From assembly GCF_016862935.1 (NCBI RefSeq), contig NZ_BONX01000044.1:62001-126000 (forward strand): DNA of 64,000 nucleotides. The letters run 5' to 3'. Numbering within the stretch: the stretch's first letter is position 1; each line of letters starts with the position of its first letter. Shown piece after piece: positions 24,017 through 34,984 of this stretch. Made by a program: the position numbers and the translations under genes. The stretch is from Plantactinospora mayteni (lineage in GTDB: Bacteria > Actinomycetota > Actinomycetes > Mycobacteriales > Micromonosporaceae). The notes below the pieces were generated by a model. That model worked only from the letters and a program-made list of their open reading frames with translations, made no database searches and was not told where the DNA came from.

Positions 24017-24868
24017 TCAGCCGGCGGAGGACCTGGCCGGTTCCCGGGCGGTCACCAGGTCGCCGAGCCGGGCCCGGCCGCCGTCCGGCGCGGTCAGCAC
24101 CCAGACACCGTCGTCCAGCAGCGCCATCGTGTGCTCGACGTGGGCCGCGATCGAACCGTCCCGGCTGATCACCGTCCAGCCGTCGTCCAGCTCCACCGTC
24201 CGGGGCGAGCCCATGGTCACCATCGGTTCGATCGCCAGCGCCATCCCCGGCACGAGCTTGGGGCCGCGCCCGGGCCGGCCGTGGTTGAGCACGTGCGGGT
24301 CCTGGTGCATCTCGGTGCCGATTCCGTGCCCGCCGTACCCCTCGACGATGCCGTACCGGCCGGCGGCCCGGACCGTGCGCTCCACCGCGTACGAGATGTC
24401 GGTCAGCCGGCCGCGACCGCTGAGCATGCCGCGCGCCGCGGCCCGGATCCCGGCCCACATCGCGTCCTCGGCGACCTCGGCCATCCGGAGCAGCTCTGGA
24501 CGGACCTCGCCGACCCCGACCGTGATCGCGGCGTCGCCGTGCCAGCCGTCGAGGATGGCGCCGCAGTCGATCGAGATCAGGTCGCCGTCCCGGAGCACCT
24601 GGGTCGGGGCCGGGATGGCGTGCACGATCTGCTCGTTGACCGAGGAGCAGATCGACGCCGGATAGCCGTGGTAGCCCTTGAACGAGGGCGTGCCGCCAGC
24701 CTCCCGGATCACCGACTCGGCGATCGCGTCGAGGTCGGCGGTGGAGACGCCGGGGGCCACGGCCGCGCGCATCCGCTCCAGAGCCGCCGCGACGACGAGC
24801 CCGGCAGCGCGCATCAGCTCGATCTGCTCCGGGGTCTTCAGCTGGATGTCCAGCTGGGGACGGCGCAT
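24017..24868 (-). CDS. map: Type I methionine aminopeptidase
   Basis: 283 residues. Removes N-terminal Met from nascent proteins. Metal ligands are visible: Asp in [16 protein letters not shown] (two), His in [13 protein letters not shown], Glu in [10 protein letters not shown] and Glu in [12 protein letters not shown]. No N-terminal zinc-finger extension. It lies 10 nt downstream of adk, matching the secY-adk-map order common in actinobacteria. Confidence 0.96.
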   Translation of the reverse strand: MRRPQLDIQLKTPEQIELMRAAGLVVAAALERMRAAVAPGVSTADLDAIAESVIREAGGTPSFKGYHGYPASICSSVNEQIVHAIPAPTQVLRDGDLISIDCGAILDGWHGDAAITVGVGEVRPELLRMAEVAEDAMWAGIRAAARGMLSGRGRLTDISYAVERTVRAAGRYGIVEGYGGHGIGTEMHQDPHVLNHGRPGRGPKLVPGMALAIEPMVTMGSPRTVELDDGWTVISRDGSIAAHVEHTMALLDDGVWVLTAPDGGRARLGDLVTAREPARSSAG

Positions 24869-24878
24869 GGTGCCCAGC

Positions 24879-25532
24879 CTATCCGCCGTACGACCGCAGG
24901 GCGTCGATAGCCCGGACGGTGACGTCCTCCACCGGCCCGGTGGCGTCGATGCCGACGAGCTTGCCCTGCGCGCCGTAGTAGTCGATCAGCGGCGCGGTCT
25001 TGCTGGCGTACTCGCGCAGCCGCTCGGCGATCGTCTCGGCCTTGTCGTCGTCGCGCTGGAACAGCTCCCCGCCGCAGCGGTCACAGAGCCCCTCGACCGA
25101 GGAGGGGTCGAACTCGATGTGCCAGACCTTGCCGCAGCCCCGGCAGGTACGCCGGCCGGAGAGCCGCCGGATGACCTCGTCGTCGTCGACCACCAGCTCC
25201 ATCACCAGGTCGAGCGCCGTGCCGAGATCGGCCAGCAGCTTGTCCAGCGCGGCGGCCTGCGGAGTGGTCCGGGGGAACCCGTCGAGCAGGAACCCCTCGG
25301 CCGCGTCCGGTTCGGCGAGCCGATCCCGGACCATGTTGATCGTCACCTCGTCCGGCACCAGCTTGCCGGCGTCCATGTAGCGCCTCGCCTCGACGCCGAG
25401 CGGGGTTCCCTGCGACACGTTGGCCCGGAAGATGTCCCCCGTCGAGATCTTGGGCACGGCGAGGTGGGCGGCGATGAACTCGGCCTGGGTCCCCTTGCCC
25501 GCCCCGGGGGGACCGACCAGAACGAGTCGCAT
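24879..25532 (-). CDS. adk: Adenylate kinase
   Basis: 217 residues. P-loop [11 protein letters not shown] at the N-terminus, AMP-binding STGDIFR and GFPRT. A long LID carries four Cys (CRGCGKVW and CDRCGGELF), so this is a zinc-binding type rather than the short, Cys-free LID of Streptomyces-type enzymes. Converts AMP plus ATP to two ADP. Its ATG directly abuts the secY stop (TAG-ATG), indicating translational coupling. Confidence 0.97.
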   Translation of the reverse strand: MRLVLVGPPGAGKGTQAEFIAAHLAVPKISTGDIFRANVSQGTPLGVEARRYMDAGKLVPDEVTINMVRDRLAEPDAAEGFLLDGFPRTTPQAAALDKLLADLGTALDLVMELVVDDDEVIRRLSGRRTCRGCGKVWHIEFDPSSVEGLCDRCGGELFQRDDDKAETIAERLREYASKTAPLIDYYGAQGKLVGIDATGPVEDVTVRAIDALRSYGG

Positions 25533-26864
25533 CTACCGCAGGAACCCTTCGTAGTTCCGCTGCATGAGCTGGCTCTCGATCTGCTTCACCGTCTCCAGCC
25601 CGACGCCGACCATGATCAGCACCGCCGTACCACCGAACGGGAAGTTCTGGAACTGCTGGTTGTCCAGCCAGATGAAGAAGAAGTTCGGCAGGATCGAGAT
25701 CAGGCCCAGGTAGAGCGCGCCGGGGAGGGTGATCCGGCTCAGGATGAAGTCGAGGTAGTCGGCGGTCGGCTTGCCGGGCCGGATGCCCGGGACGAACCCG
25801 CCGTACTTCTTCATGTTGTCCGCGACCTCGGTCGGGTTGAACGTGATCGAGACGTAGAAGTACGTGAAGAAGATGATCAGCAGGAAGTACACGCTGATGT
25901 AGGTCGGGCTGTCCGGCTGCACGAGGTGGTTCTGCACCCAGGTCTGCCAGCCGTTGAGGTTGTTCTGGTCGAAGAACTGGAGCAACAGCGACGGCAGGTA
26001 GAGCAGCGACGAGCCGAAGATGACCGGGATCACACCCGCCTGGTTGACCTTGAGCGGGATGTAGGTGGAGGTGCCGCCGTACATCCGCCGGCCGATCATG
26101 CGCTTGGCGTACTGCACCGGGATCCGGCGCTGCGCCTGCTCGATGAAGACGACCGCGGTGATGACCACCAGGACCAGGACCAGCACCAGGCCGAACATCG
26201 CCCAGCCCTTGTTGTTCTTGATGGTCCAGCCCTCGCTGGGCAGCCGGGCCGCGATCGAGGTGAAGATCAGCACCGACATGCCGTTGCCGACGCCCCGGTC
26301 GGTGATCAGCTCACCGAGCCACATCACCATGCCGGTGCCGGCGGTCATCGTGATCACCAGGACCGTCACGGTCAGCCAGGTCGGCAGGCCGGTGCCCTCC
26401 GGGATGATCGGGAACTCCTGGCACATCCCGTTGAAGAGCTGCCCGGAGCGGGCCAGCGCCACGAACGCCGAGGCCTGGAGGATGCCCAGGCCGAGGGTCA
26501 GGTAACGGGTGTACTGCGTGATCTTCGCCTGACCGGCCTGACCCTCCTTGCGGAGCGACTCCAGCCGCGGGATGACCACGGTGAGCAGTTGCAGGATGAT
26601 CGAGGCGGTGATATAGGGCATGATGCCCAGCGCGAAGACCGACAACGAGAGCAGCGCGCCGCCGGAGAAGAGGTTGAGCAGGTTGAAGACACCGTTGCCC
26701 TCACCCGACTCCATGGTCCGGATGCACTGCTGCACGTTGCCGTAGGAGACGCCCGGGCTGGGCAGCGTCGCACCGAGCCGGTAGACCGCGATGATGCCTA
26801 CTGTAAACAGCAGCTTCTTGCGCAGGTCAGGCGTGCGGAACGCACTGAGAAAGGCGGAGAGCAA
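25533..26864 (-). CDS. secY: Protein translocase subunit SecY
   Basis: 443 residues with ten membrane helices; the channel of the Sec translocase with SecE (57637-58026). The start is set at the TTG at 26864 because AGGAGG lies 6 nt upstream and the protein then begins LSAFLSAFRTPDLRKKLLFT, the usual SecY N-terminus. A longer frame back to 26945 lacks family similarity. Motifs include GIMPYITASIILQLL and the cytoplasmic-loop GIRPGKPT. The 237-nt spacer to rplO has a weak GGGGC/GCCCC hairpin at 27025-27039. Confidence 0.96.
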   Translation of the reverse strand: MLSAFLSAFRTPDLRKKLLFTVGIIAVYRLGATLPSPGVSYGNVQQCIRTMESGEGNGVFNLLNLFSGGALLSLSVFALGIMPYITASIILQLLTVVIPRLESLRKEGQAGQAKITQYTRYLTLGLGILQASAFVALARSGQLFNGMCQEFPIIPEGTGLPTWLTVTVLVITMTAGTGMVMWLGELITDRGVGNGMSVLIFTSIAARLPSEGWTIKNNKGWAMFGLVLVLVLVVITAVVFIEQAQRRIPVQYAKRMIGRRMYGGTSTYIPLKVNQAGVIPVIFGSSLLYLPSLLLQFFDQNNLNGWQTWVQNHLVQPDSPTYISVYFLLIIFFTYFYVSITFNPTEVADNMKKYGGFVPGIRPGKPTADYLDFILSRITLPGALYLGLISILPNFFFIWLDNQQFQNFPFGGTAVLIMVGVGLETVKQIESQLMQRNYEGFLR

Positions 26865-27101
26865 CTTCTTCCTCCTGCGCGAGGCGGGCCGCCGGTGGTT
26901 CCTGGCGGGACGGGGTGGTTGTCGGGCGATCGACCCGATACCCATAGCTGGGTTCGGACTCTAACAGTCTGGCGCGCTCCCGGGCAGATCCACCCGGAGA
27001 ACATTCACCGGTTCCGATGTTAACGGGGCGAATGGCCCCCTAGTAGGTCGTGGCGCCCGCCAGTTGCCGTGAACTGAGCGAGCGCCTCGACCGCGACGTC
27101 C

Positions 27102-27545
27102 CTACAGCTCCGTCACCGAGCCGCCGGCAGCGGTGATCTTCTCCTTGGCCGACGCGCTGAACGCGTGCGCCGACACCTGGAGGGCGACCCCGCCCAGCTC
27201 CCCGGTACCGAGTACCTTCACCGGCTGGCCCTTGCGGACGGCGCCGGCCTGGACCAGCTCCAGCGGACCGACCTGGCCGCCCTCCGGGAACAACTCGGCG
27301 AGCCGGTCCAGGTTGACCACCTGGAACACGACCTTGAACTTGTTCTTGAAGCCCTTCAGCTTCGGCAGCCGCATGTGGATGGGCATCTGCCCACCCTCGA
27401 ACGCCGCCGAGATGTTCTTCCGGGCCTTGGAACCCTTGGTACCGCGACCGGCGGTCTTCCCCTTGGAACCCTCACCGCGACCCACCCGGGTCTTCTCGGT
27501 CTTGGCTCCGGGGGCCGGGCGCAGGTGGTGGACCTTGATCGTCAT
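27102..27545 (-). CDS. rplO: 50S ribosomal protein L15
   Basis: 147 residues. Basic Gly-rich N-terminus ([31 protein letters not shown]) threading into 23S rRNA, then a globular domain with [10 protein letters not shown] and [13 protein letters not shown]. The ATG overlaps the rpmD stop by one base (TAATG). Last ribosomal gene before secY. Confidence 0.97.
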   Translation of the reverse strand: MTIKVHHLRPAPGAKTEKTRVGRGEGSKGKTAGRGTKGSKARKNISAAFEGGQMPIHMRLPKLKGFKNKFKVVFQVVNLDRLAELFPEGGQVGPLELVQAGAVRKGQPVKVLGTGELGGVALQVSAHAFSASAKEKITAAGGSVTEL

Positions 27546-27727
27546 TACTCGACCTCCTCGACCTTCACGAGGTGGCTCACGGTGAAGATCATGCCCCGAA
27601 TCTCGGGGCGGTCCTCCTTGACCACCACGTCGTTGATCCGCTTGAGACCGAGCGACCGCAGCGACTCGCGCTGGTTGTGCTTGGTCCCGATGCCGGACCG
27701 GACCTGGGTCACCTTCAGGCGTGCCAT
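27545..27727 (-). CDS. rpmD: 50S ribosomal protein L30
   Basis: 60 residues from the ATG at 27727 ([20 protein letters not shown]). The start overlaps the rpsE stop (TGATG). Ferredoxin-like small protein of the large subunit. [15 protein letters not shown] and HLVKVEEV are typical. A longer upstream frame only shadows rpsE. Confidence 0.96.
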   Translation of the reverse strand: MARLKVTQVRSGIGTKHNQRESLRSLGLKRINDVVVKEDRPEIRGMIFTVSHLVKVEEVE

Positions 27728-28341
27728 CAGGCCGTCACCCCCGCCTGGGCCGCCAGCATGGCGGCCGGGGCGACGTCCTCGACCGGCAGGCCCCGACGCT
27801 TCGCGACCGCCTCCGGCGACTCCAGCCCCTTCAGGGCCGCCACGGTGGCGTGCACGATGTTGATCGGGTTGGACGAGCCGAGGCTCTTGGAGAGTACGTC
27901 GTGGATGCCCGCGCACTCCAGCACGGCCCGAACCGGACCACCGGCGATGACGCCCGTACCGGCGCTGGCCGGCTTCAGCAGCACCACGCCGGCGGCGTCC
28001 TCGCCCGTCACCGGGTGCGGGATCGAGGCACCGATCCGGGGCACCTTGAAGAAGTGCTTCTTGGCCTCCTCGACGCCCTTGGCGATCGCCGCGGGCACCT
28101 CCTTGGCCTTTCCGTAACCCACACCGACCGTGCCGTCGCCGTCGCCCACGATCACCAGGGCGGTGAAGCTGAAGCGACGACCACCCTTCACGACCTTGGC
28201 AACCCGGTTGATGGCGACGACCCGCTCAAGGTGCGGCGTCTTCTCGGCGGGCGCGTTTCCGCGGCCGCCCTCACGGCGGTTGTCGCGGCGACCACCCTCG
28301 TTGCCACCGGACCCGCCGCCACGGCGCTGTTGACCTGGCAT
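27727..28341 (-). CDS. rpsE: 30S ribosomal protein S5
   Basis: 204 residues. An N-terminal Gly/Arg-rich extension of about 35 residues precedes the S5 RNA-binding domain ([32 protein letters not shown]) and the C-terminal domain ([20 protein letters not shown]). The spectinomycin-binding loop VVKGGRR is unaltered. Helps decoding accuracy. 68 nt after rplR. Confidence 0.97.
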   Translation of the reverse strand: MPGQQRRGGGSGGNEGGRRDNRREGGRGNAPAEKTPHLERVVAINRVAKVVKGGRRFSFTALVIVGDGDGTVGVGYGKAKEVPAAIAKGVEEAKKHFFKVPRIGASIPHPVTGEDAAGVVLLKPASAGTGVIAGGPVRAVLECAGIHDVLSKSLGSSNPINIVHATVAALKGLESPEAVAKRRGLPVEDVAPAAMLAAQAGVTA

Positions 28342-28409
28342 CAGCAGCCTTCCTCTCTCCTCGTGACGGGGTTAGTTTCGATCCTCGTCTGACTGCGCAT
28401 CAGATGCCG

Positions 28410-28799
28410 TCAGAACTCGAGCCCGGCTTCGCGGGCCGCGTCGGCCAGCGCAGCGATCCGCCCCGCGTACTGGTTGCCACCGCGGTCGAAGACGACCTTG
28501 CCGATCCCGGCCGCCTTGGCCCGCTCGGCGACGAGCGCGCCGACCTTGCCGGCCAGGGCGCTCTTGTCGCCCTCGGTACCCCGGATCGACTCGTCCAGGG
28601 TCGAGGCCGAGACCAGGGTGTGCCCCTTGCCGTCGTCGACGATCTGCGCGGTGATGTTCCGCAGCGAGCGGGTGACCACGAGACGCGGCCGCTCGGCGGT
28701 GCCGACGACGGTCTTGCGGACCCGGAAGTGCCGACGCGCCCGCCCGATGGCGCGCTTGGCGGCGACCCCGCGGCGACGCTTGAGCAGTGTGGCGGTCAC
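28410..28799 (-). CDS. rplR: 50S ribosomal protein L18
   Basis: 129 residues, GTG start at 28799 overlapping the rplF stop (GTGA). N-terminal [20 protein letters not shown], then [20 protein letters not shown] and [20 protein letters not shown] at the end. Binds 5S rRNA together with L5 and L25. Confidence 0.97.
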   Translation of the reverse strand: MTATLLKRRRGVAAKRAIGRARRHFRVRKTVVGTAERPRLVVTRSLRNITAQIVDDGKGHTLVSASTLDESIRGTEGDKSALAGKVGALVAERAKAAGIGKVVFDRGGNQYAGRIAALADAAREAGLEF

Positions 28800-29338
28800 T
28801 TCTTACCTGCCTTTCCAGCCTTGCGACGAATCACTTCGCCCTGGTACTTGACGCCCTTGCCCTTGTACGGCTCCGGCGGGCGGATCTTGCGGATGTTGGC
28901 GGCCACCTCGCCGACCTGCTGCTTGTCGATGCCGGCAATGTGGAACAGGGTGGGCCGCTCGACGGTGAAGGTGATCCCGGCCGGGGCCTTCACCTGCACC
29001 GGGTGCGAGAACCCGAGCGCGAACTCCAGGTCGCTGCCCTTGGCGGTGACCCGGTAGCCGGTGCCGGCGATCTCCAGGGTCTTGCGGTAGCCCTCGGTCA
29101 CCCCGGTGATCATGTTCGCCACCAGCGTACGGCTCAGGCCGTGCAGTTCCTTGGCCTTGCGCTCGTCGTTCGGCCGGTTGACGTGCAGCTGGCCGTCCTC
29201 GCCCCGCTCGGCCGTGATCGGCTCCGCCAGGGTGTGCGACAGCTCGCCCTTGGGTCCCTTGACCTTGACGGTCGAGCCGTCGATGGTCACCTCGACGCCG
29301 GACGGCACCGGGATCGACTTACGTCCAATACGCGACAT
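28796..29338 (-). CDS. rplF: 50S ribosomal protein L6
   Basis: 180 residues. [17 protein letters not shown] start, two homologous L6 domains and the signature [19 protein letters not shown] at the C-terminus. Located near the factor-binding site of the large subunit. 16 nt after rpsH. Confidence 0.98.
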   Translation of the reverse strand: MSRIGRKSIPVPSGVEVTIDGSTVKVKGPKGELSHTLAEPITAERGEDGQLHVNRPNDERKAKELHGLSRTLVANMITGVTEGYRKTLEIAGTGYRVTAKGSDLEFALGFSHPVQVKAPAGITFTVERPTLFHIAGIDKQQVGEVAANIRKIRPPEPYKGKGVKYQGEVIRRKAGKAGKK

Positions 29339-29354
29339 TTCTCTCTGTCTCCCG

Positions 29355-29762
29355 TTACCAGACGAAGGCGAGGACTTCCCCGCCCACGCTCCGCTTGCGG
29401 GCCTGCCGGTCGGTCAGCAGCCCCTGGGACGTCGAAATGATCGCCACGCCCAGTCCACCGAGCACCCGCGGGAGCCCGTCCGACTTGGCGTACACCCGGA
29501 GGCCGGGCTTGGACACGCGCTTGATGCCGGCCAGGCTCCGCTCCCGGTTCTGGCCGTACTTCAGCTCGACGACCAGTCGCTTGCCGACGGCGCCCTCCTC
29601 GGGCTCCTCGACCGCCCAGGTCGCGATGTAGCCCTCGGACTTGAGGACTTCGGCGATGTTCGCCTTGATCTTCGAGTAGGGCATCGTCACCCGGTCGTGG
29701 TACGCCTGGTTGGCGTTACGCAGACGCGTCAGCATGTCTGCGATCGGGTCGGTCATCGTCAT
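29355..29762 (-). CDS. rpsH: 30S ribosomal protein S8
   Basis: 135 residues from the ATG at 29762, spaced about 12 nt from GAAAGG; a second ATG two codons in is possible. [20 protein letters not shown] and the C-terminal [20 protein letters not shown] are family signatures. S8 binds the central domain of 16S rRNA and represses the spc operon in E. coli. The 154-nt spacer to rpsZ is GC-rich with short inverted repeats but no clear S8 site was recognised. Confidence 0.97.
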   Translation of the reverse strand: MTMTDPIADMLTRLRNANQAYHDRVTMPYSKIKANIAEVLKSEGYIATWAVEEPEEGAVGKRLVVELKYGQNRERSLAGIKRVSKPGLRVYAKSDGLPRVLGGLGVAIISTSQGLLTDRQARKRSVGGEVLAFVW

Positions 29763-29916
29763 GGATCTCGTCAGCCTTTCTCGCCGGGGTTCCCGGGGCA
29801 GTGGCCCGGGCCTACGGCGTTGCGATCCTCGCCCCGGATATCGGTCGGGACGTGGCTGGGCCCAAAGCGGGTGGCGTCGCGGTCCTCGCTCCGCCACCCA
29901 CGGATGGGGCGCAGTG

Positions 29917-30102
29917 TCACCAGGAAGCCTTCGACACGCCGGGCAGCTCACCGCGGTGGGCCATCTCCCGGATGCAGACCCGGCAGAGGCCGAACTTGCG
30001 GTAGACCGCCTTCGGCCGCCCGCAACGCTGGCAGCGGGTGTACGCGCGAACCGAGAACTTCGGCTTCGCGGCGGCCTTGAGGATCAGCGCCTTCTTCGCC
30101 AT
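29917..30102 (-). CDS. rpsZ: 30S ribosomal protein S14 type Z
   Basis: 61 residues ([20 protein letters not shown]). Two Cys-X2-Cys pairs (CQRCGRP and [10 protein letters not shown]) make it the short zinc form of S14. Ends GVSKASW as usual. Lies between rplE and rpsH, the normal place. Confidence 0.97.
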   Translation of the reverse strand: MAKKALILKAAAKPKFSVRAYTRCQRCGRPKAVYRKFGLCRVCIREMAHRGELPGVSKASW

Positions 30103-30143
30103 ATCAGTCCTCAGTTCTCCTTGTTTCGATCCGTCACGGCCGC

Positions 30144-30713
30144 TCAGCTCTCCTTGAACGGGAAGCCGAGGAGCTTGAGCAGCGCCCGGCCCTCGTCGTC
30201 GGTCTTGGCGGTGGTCACCACCGTGATGTCCATGCCCCGTACGCGGTCGATCCGGTCCTGGTCGATCTCGTGGAACACCGACTGCTCGGTCAGGCCGAAC
30301 GTGTAGTTGCCGTGCCCGTCGAGCTTGCGCCCGTCCAGACCACGGAAGTCCCGGATCCGGGGCAGCGCGATCGAGAGCAGCCGGTCCAGGAACTCCCACA
30401 TCCGGTCGCCGCGCAGGGTCACCTTGGCACCGATCGGCATGCCCTCGCGGAGCTTGAACTGCGCGATGGACTTGCGGGCCCGGCGTACCTGCGGCTTCTG
30501 GCCGGAGATGGTGGCCAGGTCGCGTACGGCGCCGTCGATCAGCTTCGCGTCCCGGGCCGCCTCGCCGACGCCCATGTTGACGACGATCTTGACCAGCCCG
30601 GGCACCTGCATCGGGTTGCCGTACTGGAACTGCTCGCGGAGCTGGCCCGCGATCTCCTCGCGGTACCGCTGCTTGAGCCGGGGCAGCGTCTTGGTCTCGG
30701 TTGCCGTCATCAC
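30144..30713 (-). CDS. rplE: 50S ribosomal protein L5
   Basis: 189 residues. Motifs [40 protein letters not shown], and [20 protein letters not shown] at the end. Binds 5S rRNA and contacts P-site tRNA and S13. The first codons overlap the rplX end by 4 nt. Confidence 0.97.
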   Translation of the reverse strand: MMTATETKTLPRLKQRYREEIAGQLREQFQYGNPMQVPGLVKIVVNMGVGEAARDAKLIDGAVRDLATISGQKPQVRRARKSIAQFKLREGMPIGAKVTLRGDRMWEFLDRLLSIALPRIRDFRGLDGRKLDGHGNYTFGLTEQSVFHEIDQDRIDRVRGMDITVVTTAKTDDEGRALLKLLGFPFKES

Positions 30714-31024
30714 AGGTCCTTACCGGTGCTACGCGCGATGCGGACCTTCTGGCCACCCTCGTCGATCCGGTACCCGACCCGCGTCGGGTTGCCGTCGGAG
30801 TCCACGACCATCACGTTCGAGACGTGGATCGCGGCCTCCTGCGTGACGATGCCACCGGTCTTCGCACCGCGCTGGGTGGTGCGGATGCGGGTGTGCTTCT
30901 TGACCCGGTTCACGCCCTCGACCAGGACCTTGTCCTGCCGCGGGTAGGCCGCGATGACCTTGCCCTTGGCACCCTTGTCCTTGCCGGCGATGACGACGAC
31001 CGTGTCGCCCTTCTTGACCTTCAC
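30710..31024 (-). CDS. rplX: 50S ribosomal protein L24
   Basis: 104 residues from a GTG at 31024. KOW motif [20 protein letters not shown], followed by [12 protein letters not shown] and a C-terminal [19 protein letters not shown]. An assembly initiator of the 50S subunit. Three nt after rplN. Confidence 0.97.
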   Translation of the reverse strand: MKVKKGDTVVVIAGKDKGAKGKVIAAYPRQDKVLVEGVNRVKKHTRIRTTQRGAKTGGIVTQEAAIHVSNVMVVDSDGNPTRVGYRIDEGGQKVRIARSTGKDL

Positions 31025-31027
31025 GGT

Positions 31028-31396
31028 TTACAACACCTCCGGCGCGAGCGAGATGATCTTCATGAACCGCTTGTCCCGCAGCTCACGGCCAACCGGGCCA
31101 AAGATACGGGTACCGCGCGGGTCGCCACCATCTTTGATGATCACGGCCGCGTTCTCGTCGAATCGGATGTACGAGCCGTCCGGCCGCCGCTTCTCCTTGG
31201 CGGTGCGGACGACGACCGCCTTGACGACGTCGCCCTTCTTCACACCGGCACCGGGGATGGCGTCCTTGACCGTGGCCACGATGACGTCGCCGATGCTCGC
31301 GTAGCGCCGACCGGAGCCACCGAGTACCCGGATGCACAGGATCTCCCGGGCACCCGTGTTGTCGGCGACGCGCAGTCGCGACTCCTGCTGAATCAC
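31028..31396 (-). CDS. rplN: 50S ribosomal protein L14
   Basis: 122 residues. [20 protein letters not shown] at the start and the family signature around [20 protein letters not shown]. First gene of the spc group. The spacer upstream (31397-31512) holds a large folded element at 31421-31479. Confidence 0.98.
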   Translation of the reverse strand: MIQQESRLRVADNTGAREILCIRVLGGSGRRYASIGDVIVATVKDAIPGAGVKKGDVVKAVVVRTAKEKRRPDGSYIRFDENAAVIIKDGGDPRGTRIFGPVGRELRDKRFMKIISLAPEVL

Positions 31397-31420
31397 GTCT
31401 ATCTCCTATGTCTGCCAGTT

Positions 31421-31479
31421 CTCAGCCGGCGGCTTCTCCGACCCTGACTCCGTCGGGGCTAAGTCCCCGGCCGGCTGAG
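31421..31479 (-). promoter_or_regulatory. Structured element at the S10/spc junction
   Basis: CTCAGCCGGC (31421-31430) and GCCGGCTGAG (31470-31479) form a perfect 10-bp stem. Inside it CCGAC (31438-31442) can pair with GTCGG (31452-31456), or GGGG with CCCC flanking CTAAGT. It lies between rpsQ and rplN. It may be an attenuator, a processing site or a ribosomal-protein target. Confidence 0.6.
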
Positions 31480-31512
31480 CTTGGCGGAACCCTTGAGCCT
31501 GCCGTACGGCTC

Positions 31513-31788
31513 TTACTTGGCCTTCTCGAGGATCTCCACGACCCGCCACCGCTTGGTGGCGGACAGCGGACGGGTCTCCATGATCAGCACCCGGTCGCCG
31601 GTGCCGCACGCGTTCTGCTCGTCGTGCACCTTCAGCTTGCTGGTGCGGCGCATGACCTTGCCGTACAGCGCGTGCTTGACCCGGTCCTCGACCTCGACGA
31701 CCACGGTCTTTTCCATCTTGTCGCTGACCACGAGGCCCTCGCGGACCTTACGCTGGGCCCGCGCCTTGGCGGTGGTTTCGTCACTCAT
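31513..31788 (-). CDS. rpsQ: 30S ribosomal protein S17
   Basis: 91 residues. OB-fold with [40 protein letters not shown] and [14 protein letters not shown]. Binds the 5' domain of 16S rRNA. Its start overlaps the rpmC stop by 4 nt. Last gene of the S10 group. Confidence 0.97.
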   Translation of the reverse strand: MSDETTAKARAQRKVREGLVVSDKMEKTVVVEVEDRVKHALYGKVMRRTSKLKVHDEQNACGTGDRVLIMETRPLSATKRWRVVEILEKAK

Positions 31789-32021
31789 GATGCAGTCACC
31801 TCAGTCGGCGCGGCCGAAAGCCCAAGCTCACGCTCACGCATGATCGTGTAGATCCGGGCGATCTCCCGGCGGATGACCTGGAGCCGGCGGTTGTTGTCCA
31901 GCTGACCGGTCGCCGACTGGACACGGAGGTTGAACAGCTCCGCCTTGGCCTCCCGGAGCCGGCTCACCAGCTCCTCCTCGGAGAGCTCACGCAGCTCGCC
32001 GGCTTTCACGCCCGCGGCCAT
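31785..32021 (-). CDS. rpmC: 50S ribosomal protein L29
   Basis: 78 residues, two antiparallel helices: [20 protein letters not shown] and [20 protein letters not shown]. Near the tunnel exit, where SRP and trigger factor dock. The ATG overlaps the rplP stop by one base. Confidence 0.97.
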   Translation of the reverse strand: MAAGVKAGELRELSEEELVSRLREAKAELFNLRVQSATGQLDNNRRLQVIRREIARIYTIMRERELGLSAAPTEVTAS

Positions 32022-32446
32022 CAGCTTTCACCCACTTCGCGCGTCACAATGCGGCACTTCATCGGGAGCTTGTGGATCGCGCGACGCATCGCCTCTCGCG
32101 CGATCTGCTCGTTGGGGAAGGACATCTCGAAGAGCACCCGCCCCGGCTTGATGTTGGCCACCCACCACTCGGGCGAACCCTTACCGGAACCCATCCGGGT
32201 TTCGGCCGGCTTCTTGGTCAGGGCCTGGTCCGGGAAGACGGTGATCCAGACCTTGCCACCACGCTTGATGTGCCGGGTCATCGCGATACGGGCCGCTTCG
32301 ATCTGCCGGTTGGTCAGATACGCGGACTCGAGCGCCTGGATTCCGAACTCGCCGAACACCACCCGGGTGCCACCCTTCGCCGCGCCATGGCGGTCGGGGT
32401 GGTGCGGCTTGCGGAAGCCCTTCGGGGGCTTGCGCGGCATCAGCAT
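32021..32446 (-). CDS. rplP: 50S ribosomal protein L16
   Basis: 141 residues from the ATG at 32446, which has AGGAGG 9 nt upstream; an ATG two codons later gives the commonly annotated [14 protein letters not shown] start. Contains [20 protein letters not shown] and [20 protein letters not shown]. Contacts A-site tRNA. Three nt after rpsC. Confidence 0.97.
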   Translation of the reverse strand: MLMPRKPPKGFRKPHHPDRHGAAKGGTRVVFGEFGIQALESAYLTNRQIEAARIAMTRHIKRGGKVWITVFPDQALTKKPAETRMGSGKGSPEWWVANIKPGRVLFEMSFPNEQIAREAMRRAIHKLPMKCRIVTREVGES

Positions 32447-32449
32447 CTG

Positions 32450-33310
32450 TCAGCCCTCCTGCGCTGAGCTGTCCGTCGTCGCCGCGGCGGTAGCCGGCGC
32501 GGCGGTGTCGTTCGTCGCCTCGGCGGGCGTACCGGAGATCTCCGCCTGCGCGGCCCGGCCCGCCTCGGTGCCACCGGCGGTGGTGCCGGAGGAGCCGGAG
32601 CGGCCACGACGCGGCCGGTCGGGACGGTCGCCCCGCTCGCGGCGCGGACGCGCCGGACCCGCCTCGGCCGGGGCCTCCCGACCGGGTACGGCGTCGCCCT
32701 TGTAGATCCAGACCTTCACGCCGATCCGGCCGAAGGTGGTCCGGGCCTCGAAGAAGCCGTACTCGATGTTGGCCCGCAGCGTGTGCAGCGGCACCCGGCC
32801 CTCGCGGTAGAACTCGGTACGGCTCATCTCAGCGCCGCCGAGCCGGCCGGAGACCTGCACCCGGATGCCCCGCACGATCGGGTTCTTCATCGCGGACTGC
32901 ATGGCCTTACGCATCGCCCGCCGGAAGCTGACCCGGCTGGAGAGCTGCTCGGCCACGCCCTGCGCGACGAGCTGCGCGTCCGACTCCGGGCTCTTCACCT
33001 CGAGGATGTTGAGCTGCACCTGCTTGCCGGTCAGCTTCTCCAGCTCGCCACGGATCCGGTCGGCCTCCGCACCCTTACGGCCGATGACGATGCCCGGCCG
33101 GGCGGTGTGGATGTCGACCCGGACCCGGTCCCGGGTCCGCTCGATGTCGACCTTGGAGATGCCGGCCCGCTCCAGGCCCTTGGACATCATCCGCCGGATC
33201 TTGACGTCCTCGGCGATGTAGTCCTTGTAGAGCTTGTCCGCGTACCAGCGGGACTTCCAGTCGGTCGAGATGCCGAGCCGGAACCCGTGCGGGTGAACCT
33301 TCTGACCCAT
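32450..33310 (-). CDS. rpsC: 30S ribosomal protein S3
   Basis: 286 residues, longer than the roughly 230 of E. coli because of a disordered tail of about 75 residues rich in Arg, Ala, Thr and Glu. The core has [19 protein letters not shown], the KH domain ([20 protein letters not shown]) and the C-domain ([10 protein letters not shown]). At the mRNA entry channel. The start overlaps the rplV stop by one base. Confidence 0.97.
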   Translation of the reverse strand: MGQKVHPHGFRLGISTDWKSRWYADKLYKDYIAEDVKIRRMMSKGLERAGISKVDIERTRDRVRVDIHTARPGIVIGRKGAEADRIRGELEKLTGKQVQLNILEVKSPESDAQLVAQGVAEQLSSRVSFRRAMRKAMQSAMKNPIVRGIRVQVSGRLGGAEMSRTEFYREGRVPLHTLRANIEYGFFEARTTFGRIGVKVWIYKGDAVPGREAPAEAGPARPRRERGDRPDRPRRGRSGSSGTTAGGTEAGRAAQAEISGTPAEATNDTAAPATAAATTDSSAQEG

Positions 33311-33798
33311 TACTCGGCACCCTCCGTCTTGCTCTGCGTCTCCGCTGCCTCGGTCGTCGGCTCGGCCTCGGCCGGCGCGGTCGCCTTGGCCGGGGCGGCC
33401 TTCTTCGCCGCGCCCCGCCCGGCCGACGCCGTCGGCGCCACGGCCTCCACCACGATGGTGATGTGGCAGGTCCGCTTGCGGATCCGGTACGCCCGGCCCT
33501 GGGCCCGCGGCTGGAACCGCTTCATCGTCGGGCCCTCGTCCACGAACGCCTCGCTGACGAGCAGCGCGTCGGGGTCCAGCCGCTCGTTGTTCTCCGCGTT
33601 GGCGATCGCGCTCGCGAGCACCTTGTAAACCTGCTCACTCGCCGCCTGCGGCGCGAACTGCAGCACCGTGAGCGCCTCCTTCGCGGGCAGACCGCGGACG
33701 AGGTTGACCACCCGGCGCGCCTTGGTCGGCGAGATGCGCACGTGTCGCGCAACCGCCCGCGCGCCCGGAAGCACCGGAGCGTCGCCCTTTACTGGCAT
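33310..33798 (-). CDS. rplV: 50S ribosomal protein L22
   Basis: 162 residues. The core (about 120) has [20 protein letters not shown] and the beta-hairpin [20 protein letters not shown] that lines the exit tunnel. An Ala/Lys/Glu-rich tail of about 40 residues follows. No insertion of the kind that gives macrolide resistance is seen in the loop. Confidence 0.97.
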   Translation of the reverse strand: MPVKGDAPVLPGARAVARHVRISPTKARRVVNLVRGLPAKEALTVLQFAPQAASEQVYKVLASAIANAENNERLDPDALLVSEAFVDEGPTMKRFQPRAQGRAYRIRKRTCHITIVVEAVAPTASAGRGAAKKAAPAKATAPAEAEPTTEAAETQSKTEGAE

Positions 33799-33835
33799 CG
33801 CTGAAACCCCTTGATCCTTTATCCGTGGTCGGCGC

Positions 33836-34117
33836 TCAGCGCCGGCGACTCTTCCGGTCGTCCTTCTCGTGACCCTTGAACGTACGGGTCAGCGCAAACT
33901 CACCGAGCTTGTGCCCGACCATCGCCTCGGTGATGAACACCGGGACGTGCTTGCGCCCGTCGTGCACGGCGATCGTGTGCCCGAGCATGTCCGGGATGAT
34001 CGTCGAGCGGCGCGACCAGGTCTTGATGACGTTCTTCGAGCCCTTCTCGTTCTGCGTCTCCACCTTCTTGAGCAGGTGGTCGTCGATGAACGGGCCCTTC
34101 TTCAGGCTGCGAGGCAT
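33836..34117 (-). CDS. rpsS: 30S ribosomal protein S19
   Basis: 93 residues. [40 protein letters not shown] and [20 protein letters not shown]. In the 30S head, contacting S13. 15 nt after rplB. Confidence 0.98.
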   Translation of the reverse strand: MPRSLKKGPFIDDHLLKKVETQNEKGSKNVIKTWSRRSTIIPDMLGHTIAVHDGRKHVPVFITEAMVGHKLGEFALTRTFKGHEKDDRKSRRR

Positions 34118-34132
34118 GTCTACCTATCTCCC

Positions 34133-34972
34133 TTAGCCGCGCTTACGGGTGGCGTAGCGGCGGCGGACGATGAGGCGGTCGCTCGCCTTGCCCTTCTGCC
34201 GGGTACGACCCTCGGGCTTACCCTGCGGGTTCACCGGGTGACGACCACCGGAGGTCTTACCCTCACCACCACCGTGCGGGTGGTCGACCGGGTTCATCGC
34301 CACACCACGGACGGTCGGGCGACGGCCCTTCCAGCGCATCCGGCCGGCCTTGCCCCAGTTGATGTTTGACTGGTCGGCGTTGCCGATCTCGCCGATGGTG
34401 GCCCGGCAGCGCACGTCCACCCGCCGAATCTCGCCGGAGGGCATCCGCAGCGTGGCGTACGCGCCCTCCCGGCCCAGCAGCTGGATGCCGACGCCGGCCG
34501 AGCGGGCCAGCTTGGCGCCACCGCCGGGACGCAGCTCCACCCCGTGGATCGTGGAACCGACCGGGATGTTGCGCAGCGGCAGGTTGTTGCCCGGCTTGAT
34601 GTCGGCGCCCGGACCGGACTCGACCCGGTCGCCCTGCTTCAGGTCCTTCGGCGCGATGATGTACCGCTTCTCGCCGTCGGCGTAGTGCAGCAGCGCGATC
34701 CGCGCGGTGCGGTTCGGGTCGTACTCGATGTGCGCGACCTTCGCCGGCACGCCGTCCTTGTCGACCCGCTTGAAGTCGATCAGACGGTACTGCCGCTTGT
34801 GCCCGCCACCGTGGTGCCGCGTGGTGATCCGGCCGTGGGCGTTGCGCCCGCCCTTCTTCGGCAGCGGAACCAGCAGCGACTTCTCCGGGGTCGACCGGGT
34901 GATCTCGGCGAAGTCGGCGACGCTGGAGCCACGCCGGCCCGGCGTCGTCGGCTTGTACTTACGGATAGCCAT
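34133..34972 (-). CDS. rplB: 50S ribosomal protein L2
   Basis: 279 residues. Core motifs [40 protein letters not shown] and the conserved [20 protein letters not shown] containing the His needed near the peptidyl transferase centre. Normal length. Confidence 0.98.
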   Translation of the reverse strand: MAIRKYKPTTPGRRGSSVADFAEITRSTPEKSLLVPLPKKGGRNAHGRITTRHHGGGHKRQYRLIDFKRVDKDGVPAKVAHIEYDPNRTARIALLHYADGEKRYIIAPKDLKQGDRVESGPGADIKPGNNLPLRNIPVGSTIHGVELRPGGGAKLARSAGVGIQLLGREGAYATLRMPSGEIRRVDVRCRATIGEIGNADQSNINWGKAGRMRWKGRRPTVRGVAMNPVDHPHGGGEGKTSGGRHPVNPQGKPEGRTRQKGKASDRLIVRRRYATRKRG

Positions 34973-34984
34973 TGTCTATACCCC

